Source: Alistipes sp.
GTDB taxonomy: Bacteria > Bacteroidota > Bacteroidia > Bacteroidales > Rikenellaceae
Assembly (NCBI GenBank): GCA_017520545.1
Contig: JAFXFM010000021.1
Coordinates: 1-64,000 of the forward strand
Direction: 5' to 3'
DNA length: 64,000 nucleotides
Part shown: one piece after another, positions 59,816-64,000 of the stretch
How positions within the stretch are numbered: position 1 is the first letter of the stretch
Layout: each line of letters opens with the position of its first letter
Made by a program: the position numbers and the translations under genes
The notes under the pieces: model-generated
What the model saw: the letters and a program-made list of their open reading frames with translations, nothing else
Told to the model about the DNA's origin: nothing
Databases searched by the model: none

Positions 59816-61147
59816 TTAGAGTCTTGCCTTAATCGCCTTGCTCTCCTCCTCATAGCCGGGTTTATCGAGCAATGCAAACATATTCTTCTTGTATGCCTCT
59901 ACACCGGGCTGGTTGAATGGATTAACCTCGATAAGGTAACCACTAATGCCGCAAGCCTTCTCGAAGAAGTAGAGCAATGCGCCGATTGCCTTCTCCTCGA
60001 TGGCCGGAATCTGAATCAAAAGGTTCGGCACGCCGCCGTCGATATGTGCGAGCTGAACGCCCAACTCCGCCATTTTGTTAATCTCGTGCAAGCGCTTGCC
60101 TGCCAAGAAGTTCAAGCCGTCGAGGTTTGCCTCATCTGCCTTAACCTTAACCTCGTGTGCAGGCTTCTCTACCGATATGATTGTCTCGAACAGTGTGCGC
60201 TCACCCTCCTGAATATACTGACCCATAGAGTGGAGGTCGGCAGTGAAGGTTACCGATGCAGGGAAGATACCCTTATTCTCCTTGCCCTCGCTCTCGCCAT
60301 AGAGCTGCTTCCACCACTCGTTGATGTTCTGCAACTTTGGCTCGTACGAACCGAGAATCTCAATTTTTTTGCCTGCCTTGTACAACTCGAAACGTGTTGC
60401 AGCGTACTGTGCAGCGAGGTTATCGTCGAATGCCACGCCCTCGGCAGTAGCCGCCTCCATAGCTTGCGCTCCTGCAACCAACGCCTCGATATCTACGCCG
60501 CCAACTGCGAGTGGGAGTAAGCCCACAGGGGTAAGTACCGAGAAACGACCACCCACGTTATCGGGAATAACGAATGTCTGGTAGCCCTCTTGTGTAGCGA
60601 GAGTTTTGAGTGCGCCACGAGCCTGATCGGTGATAGCCACGATGCGCGACTTCGCCTCCTCCTTGCCATAGCGCTTCTCAATCTCCTCTTTGAGGATGCG
60701 GAAGGCGATAGCAGGCTCGGTGGTAGTTCCCGACTTGGAGATTACGATAGTAGCGATAGAGTGCCCCTCGATAGCTGCCAACAACTCTGCCATATAGTCC
60801 TCCGAGATATTCTGTCCGGCGAACAATACAGTGGGGTTCTTGTGCTCCGAATGAAGCAACTCGAATGGGTTGCTCATAGCGTCGAGAACAGCCTTGGCGC
60901 CGAGGTACGAGCCACCGATGCCGATGCAGATAACTACATCAGCCTTAGCGCGTAACGATGCTGCGCAAGCGTTGATAGCGTCGATCTGAGCCTTGTCGAT
61001 CGAAGATGGGAGATTTACCCAACCGAGGAAGTCGTTTCCTGCGCCCTTGCCCGAGTGGAGCAATGCGTTTGCAGCCAATGCCGACTGCTTCAACTCTTCC
61101 GAAAATGCGATGCCGCTCTTGGCGGTATTAAGTTTCAAAAGTGCCAT
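59816..61147 (-). CDS. pgi: Glucose-6-phosphate isomerase
   Basis: The 443-residue protein is of the short bacterial class and has [47 protein letters not shown] and [14 protein letters not shown] with the catalytic residues. It interconverts glucose-6-phosphate and fructose-6-phosphate. It is monocistronic and divergent from mreB. Confidence 0.97.
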   Translation of the reverse strand: MALLKLNTAKSGIAFSEELKQSALAANALLHSGKGAGNDFLGWVNLPSSIDKAQIDAINACAASLRAKADVVICIGIGGSYLGAKAVLDAMSNPFELLHSEHKNPTVLFAGQNISEDYMAELLAAIEGHSIATIVISKSGTTTEPAIAFRILKEEIEKRYGKEEAKSRIVAITDQARGALKTLATQEGYQTFVIPDNVGGRFSVLTPVGLLPLAVGGVDIEALVAGAQAMEAATAEGVAFDDNLAAQYAATRFELYKAGKKIEILGSYEPKLQNINEWWKQLYGESEGKENKGIFPASVTFTADLHSMGQYIQEGERTLFETIISVEKPAHEVKVKADEANLDGLNFLAGKRLHEINKMAELGVQLAHIDGGVPNLLIQIPAIEEKAIGALLYFFEKACGISGYLIEVNPFNQPGVEAYKKNMFALLDKPGYEEESKAIKARL

Positions 61148-61271
61148 AAATTTATCCTTTTCAAATTTTAAAAATTGTACAAAATCAATGCGAAGTAAAT
61201 AAAACCACCACCCAATAAAATTTTTTCATCTCCATATACGTTTTTAGGGTGAAACGTGAAATTTTATTAGG

Positions 61272-61279
61272 CAAAGATA
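61272..61279 (-). promoter_or_regulatory. -7 box of pgi
   Basis: TATCTTTG on the minus strand lies 125 bases before the pgi ATG; TTGA stands 19 bases further upstream. The 5' leader would be long. Confidence 0.6.
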
Positions 61280-61320
61280 GTACATTGGGGGTTAATAATC
61301 AAATTTTTCTCAGAAAATAG

Positions 61321-61348
61321 GAAAAGTTATAACTTTTCACTATCTTTG
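61321..61348 (+). promoter_or_regulatory. mreB promoter -7 box with adjacent 18-bp palindrome
   Basis: GAAAAGTTATAACTTTTC (61321-61338) is a perfect palindrome in the position of the -33 element. TATCTTTG (61341-61348) is the -7 box of the mre operon. The palindrome may be an operator. Confidence 0.6.
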
Positions 61349-61396
61349 TCGCGAATTGTATGTAAATAGGGAAGAAACATAAAAACAGAATAAACT

Positions 61397-62416
61397 ATGG
61401 GACTTTTTTCATTAACACAGGAGTTAGCTATCGACCTTGGAACGGCCAACACTCTGATTGTTTACAACGACGAGGTGGTTGTCGATGAGCCATCTGTGGT
61501 CGCTGTAAATGTGCAGACCGGTCAGTTGGAGGCTCTCGGTAGCAAGGCGCAGGCCTACATTGGTCGTGTAAACCCAAATCTTCGCACTATCCGTCCGTTG
61601 AAAGATGGTGTGATTGCCGACTTTAATGCTACGGAGTTGATGTTGCGTGGTATGATTCGTAAAATTAAGACCAAAGGTACGCTCTTTTCACCATCGCTCA
61701 AAATGGTGATTTGTATCCCTTCGGGTTCGACCAACGTGGCAATTCGTGCCGTACGCGACTCGGCAGAGCACGCAGGAGGTCGCGAGGTGGCTATGATTTT
61801 TGAGCCTATGGCGGCTGCTCTTGGTGCAGGTATCGACGTAGAGGCGCCAGAGGGTAATATCATTATCGACATAGGTGGTGGTACTTCGGAGATTGCTTGT
61901 ATCTCGTTGGGCGGTATCGTTTGCTCGGAGTCTATTGATGTTGCGGGTGATACCTACACAAACGATATTATGGAGTATGTTCGCAATACCCACAATGTAC
62001 GTATCGGTGAGCGTACTGCCGAGGAGATTAAGTGCAAAATCGGTGCAGCTGTGCCTGAGTTGGACGAGGCTCCGGAGGATTTCGAGGTTACAGGTCCGAG
62101 CGTTGTTACAGGTCTTCCACAGACCATCGCATTGTCGTACCACGAGATTGCGTACGCACTCGAGGAGTCGCTTGCCAAGCTCGATGCTGCACTTATGAAG
62201 GTGTTGCAGGAGATGCCTGCCGAGTTGTATACCGACGTTGTTCGTAATGGTATCTACCTCGCGGGTGGTGGAGCCTTGATTAAGGGTCTGGATCGCCGCT
62301 TGGAGAAGAAGACGGGTATTCCGTTCCATATTGCAGAGGATCCGTTGCGTGCTGTTGTTCGCGGAACAAATATCGCACTCAAAAACATTAACCACTTCTC
62401 GTTCTTGATGCGATAA
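61397..62416 (+). CDS. mreB: Rod-shape determining protein MreB
   Basis: The 339-residue actin homologue has phosphate-1 IDLGTANTLIYND-type motif (IDLGTANTLIVYNDE), phosphate-2 IIDIGGGTSEIACI and the adenosine motif (YLAGGGALIKGLD). It forms filaments under the inner membrane that direct lateral wall synthesis. It heads the mreBCD-mrdA operon. All nucleotide-binding motifs are present. Confidence 0.97.
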   Translation: MGLFSLTQELAIDLGTANTLIVYNDEVVVDEPSVVAVNVQTGQLEALGSKAQAYIGRVNPNLRTIRPLKDGVIADFNATELMLRGMIRKIKTKGTLFSPSLKMVICIPSGSTNVAIRAVRDSAEHAGGREVAMIFEPMAAALGAGIDVEAPEGNIIIDIGGGTSEIACISLGGIVCSESIDVAGDTYTNDIMEYVRNTHNVRIGERTAEEIKCKIGAAVPELDEAPEDFEVTGPSVVTGLPQTIALSYHEIAYALEESLAKLDAALMKVLQEMPAELYTDVVRNGIYLAGGGALIKGLDRRLEKKTGIPFHIAEDPLRAVVRGTNIALKNINHFSFLMR

Positions 62417-62437
62417 AACACACGGTAGCGGAGATAG

Positions 62438-63262
62438 ATGCATAAGCTGATATATTTCATACAAAAAAGTGCAGTGGCGATGGTCTTCATAGTGTTAGAG
62501 ATTATCGCCATTCACTGTTACGCCTACTCGACACCCTACACCCAAGCGCGTATGGTAGCTTGGTCGAATGCGGTGTTTGGTCGAATTTATTCGGCGGTGG
62601 CAGATGTATCGAACTTCTTCTCACTTCGAGAGGAGAATATCAGCCTTACAGAGCATATTGCTGCGCTCGAAAATCGCATTAGCGAACTCGAAACCACACA
62701 ACATACAACCTCTGTCAAGGTCGATAAGGTGTTGTTGCGTTACAGGTACACACCTGCGCGTGTAGTGTCATCATCGACAAATCACAGTCGCAACTTTATG
62801 ACCATAAACAAGGGAACCAAGGATGGCGTTGTGCCGGATATGGCGGTTATGACACCCGAGGGATATGCCGTAGGTGTTGTGGTTGGCTGTACCGAGAATT
62901 TTGCAGTGGCAAAGACTCTGTTGAATGTGGATTTTCGCCTCGGAGGAGTGTTGGCAGAGGATGGTAGCCACGGCTCGGTGGTGTGGAGTGGTAACGATAA
63001 TCAGACTATCGACTTTGTTGAACTCTCGAAGTATGCGAATGTGCAGGAGGGTGATATGGTTAAAGTTGCAGGCTTCTCGCAGTACTTCCCTAAGGAGGCG
63101 ATGATTGGTCATATCGAAAGAATCGAGACAGCCGAGAATGGTGCTTCGTTCAGGTGCAGGGTTCGCCTTGCAGCCGATATCGGACGACTCTCGAATGTGG
63201 TACTCGTGCGCAATGTGGCTATGGACGAGTTGAAGGATCTCGAAGAATTTATAAAAGATTAG
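62438..63262 (+). CDS. mreC: Rod-shape determining protein MreC
   Basis: The 274-residue protein has an N-terminal TM segment (SAVAMVFIVLEIIAIHCYAY), a coiled coil (ISLTEHIAALENRISELETT) and the periplasmic beta domains (MTINKGTKDGVVPDMAVMTP, VNVQ-like GDMVKVAGFSQYFPKEAMIG). It links MreB to the wall-synthesis enzymes. It follows mreB by 21 bases. Confidence 0.95.
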   Translation: MHKLIYFIQKSAVAMVFIVLEIIAIHCYAYSTPYTQARMVAWSNAVFGRIYSAVADVSNFFSLREENISLTEHIAALENRISELETTQHTTSVKVDKVLLRYRYTPARVVSSSTNHSRNFMTINKGTKDGVVPDMAVMTPEGYAVGVVVGCTENFAVAKTLLNVDFRLGGVLAEDGSHGSVVWSGNDNQTIDFVELSKYANVQEGDMVKVAGFSQYFPKEAMIGHIERIETAENGASFRCRVRLAADIGRLSNVVLVRNVAMDELKDLEEFIKD

Positions 63263-63273
63263 GAGGAGAGGCG

Positions 63274-63783
63274 ATGAACGCAAGAGTATATTGGGTTTTG
63301 GTGCTGGTGGTATTTTTCGTGCAGGTGTTCGTACTGAACAACCTCTCGGTTACGCCACTTGTTGCCCCTATGGTCTATATCCTGCCTCTTCTACTTCTAC
63401 CTATCGAGTCGCCGCAGTGGAAGGTGTTGCTTGCAGGTTTGATTACCGGCGTGGTTGTGGATTTGACAATGGGTACCATAGGTCTGAATACGATGATAAC
63501 ATTGCCTGTTGCAATGGCTCGCCGACCTCTACTCTATGCTTTGGGCGGTCTTTCGCCAATGTCGAATGAGTCGGGTGTACCTTCGGTAAAGCGTATGGGT
63601 ATTCACTTTCATCGCTATATTATCTCGGTTGTGATTATACACTCCATCCTGTTCTACTTTGCGGAGTGGCTTTCGTTCGACAACTTCGGAACTCTTATGT
63701 TGCGAATTTTGTGTAGCACGCTCTGTTCGTTACTACTCGATTATATTATCATAATGCTCTTCATAAAGCGATTGTCGGCATAG
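63274..63783 (+). CDS. mreD: Rod-shape determining protein MreD
   Basis: The ATG at 63274 gives 169 residues; it follows AGGAGGAG at 63261-63268, an unusually clear ribosome binding site for this genome. The sequence is five to six TM segments (YWVLVLVVFFVQVFVLNNL.. ILFYFAEWLSF). It is the membrane component of the elongasome. The longer frame from 63154 overlaps mreC and is rejected. Confidence 0.93.
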   Translation: MNARVYWVLVLVVFFVQVFVLNNLSVTPLVAPMVYILPLLLLPIESPQWKVLLAGLITGVVVDLTMGTIGLNTMITLPVAMARRPLLYALGGLSPMSNESGVPSVKRMGIHFHRYIISVVIIHSILFYFAEWLSFDNFGTLMLRILCSTLCSLLLDYIIIMLFIKRLSA

Positions 63784-63786
63784 GAT

Positions 63787-64000
63787 ATGAATGGGGGAGG
63801 ACTATCATCACGCGCCATTGTAGCTCGCATCATCACTATCGTGATATTTGCAATTCTTGTATTGCGATTGGGCTACATCCAACTTATCGACGATCGTTAT
63901 GCCGGTTTGTCGGCAAAGAACTACCTTCGAGAGGTAGTGATATATCCCCCTCGTGGCGAGATTTACGACCGTAATGGTGAGTTGTTGGCACAAAATCGTT
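63787..64000 (+). CDS. mrdA: Penicillin-binding protein 2 (MrdA), 3' end outside window
   Basis: The first 71 codons are visible: a TM anchor (RIITIVIFAILVLRLGYIQL) and the start of the dimerisation domain (VIYPPRGEIYDRNGELLA). PBP2 is the transpeptidase of the elongation complex and is encoded after mreD in many bacteria. The ATG is 3 bases after mreD. The catalytic domain is beyond the window. Confidence 0.92.
   Translation, partial: MNGGGLSSRAIVARIITIVIFAILVLRLGYIQLIDDRYAGLSAKNYLREVVIYPPRGEIYDRNGELLAQNR

Noticed and set aside
1..64000. CRISPR arrays or rRNA genes
   Set aside because: No regularly spaced identical repeats with unique spacers and no rRNA sequence were seen.

Overview
The window looks like a chromosome segment from a Bacteroidales bacterium, most plausibly Alistipes or another Rikenellaceae member; the genus is inference. 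The support is: Bacteroidetes-type promoters (TTG-N19-TAnnTTTG) in front of several genes, a MurF-alanine racemase fusion, a DAHP synthase-chorismate mutase fusion, a Bacteroidetes-style LptD, a fimbrillin-like lipoprotein, GTG/TTG starts with few Shine-Dalgarno sites, and tyrosine recombinases that lack the first catalytic arginine.

Layout. (1) 1-1620: 3' end of umuD and complete umuC. (2) About 1.8-15.2 kb: an AT-rich accessory region with many genes of defence or conflict families. It holds a three-gene operon (membrane/coiled-coil protein, GIY-YIG nuclease, BRO-like/Fic fusion), an AAA ATPase, a small broken gene pair, a YdeI-like protein, an Mrr-like nuclease, a ThiF/DUF6527 pair, a reverse transcriptase-nitrilase gene and a tyrosine recombinase. 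The ThiF and RT genes lie head to head and both lack their 5' halves at the same point near 11.49 kb. (3) 15.3-16.1 kb: a CatA-like acetyltransferase and an old tRNA terminator. (4) 16,096-27,156: an 11-kb integrative element inserted in the 3' end of tRNA-Gly(GCC), bounded by 28-bp direct repeats. It carries its integrase, a divergent XRE-controlled switch region with shared palindromic operators, a type IIG restriction-modification enzyme with a downstream HEPN-like gene, an XRE-NADAR fusion, and a replication-like block behind a hairpin-rich leader. (5) 27.6-64 kb: conserved core genes.

Core blocks: pgk; the DAHP synthase fusion; a minus-strand operon (amidase, MlaD-like, mutS2, murF-alr, rsmI-like) that joins envelope and DNA functions; divergent lptD; grpE-dnaJ; a small membrane protein then mutL, rhomboid protease and an EEP-family protein; a fimbrillin-like lipoprotein with its own tiny upstream ORF; a GH20 hexosaminidase; uvrB; two tandem M3 peptidase lipoproteins; rsmE; two half-size ChrA proteins; a GNAT protein; pgi; and mreBCD running into mrdA (PBP2), which is cut by the window end.

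Several core intergenic gaps contain degenerate 7-bp-period tandem repeats with different unit sequences, reminiscent of short tandemly repeated repetitive sequences in other bacteria. The items most worth following up are the double truncation at 11.49 kb, the tRNA-Gly island with its XRE/NADAR/RM/HEPN cargo, and the coiled-coil/GIY-YIG/BRO-Fic operon.
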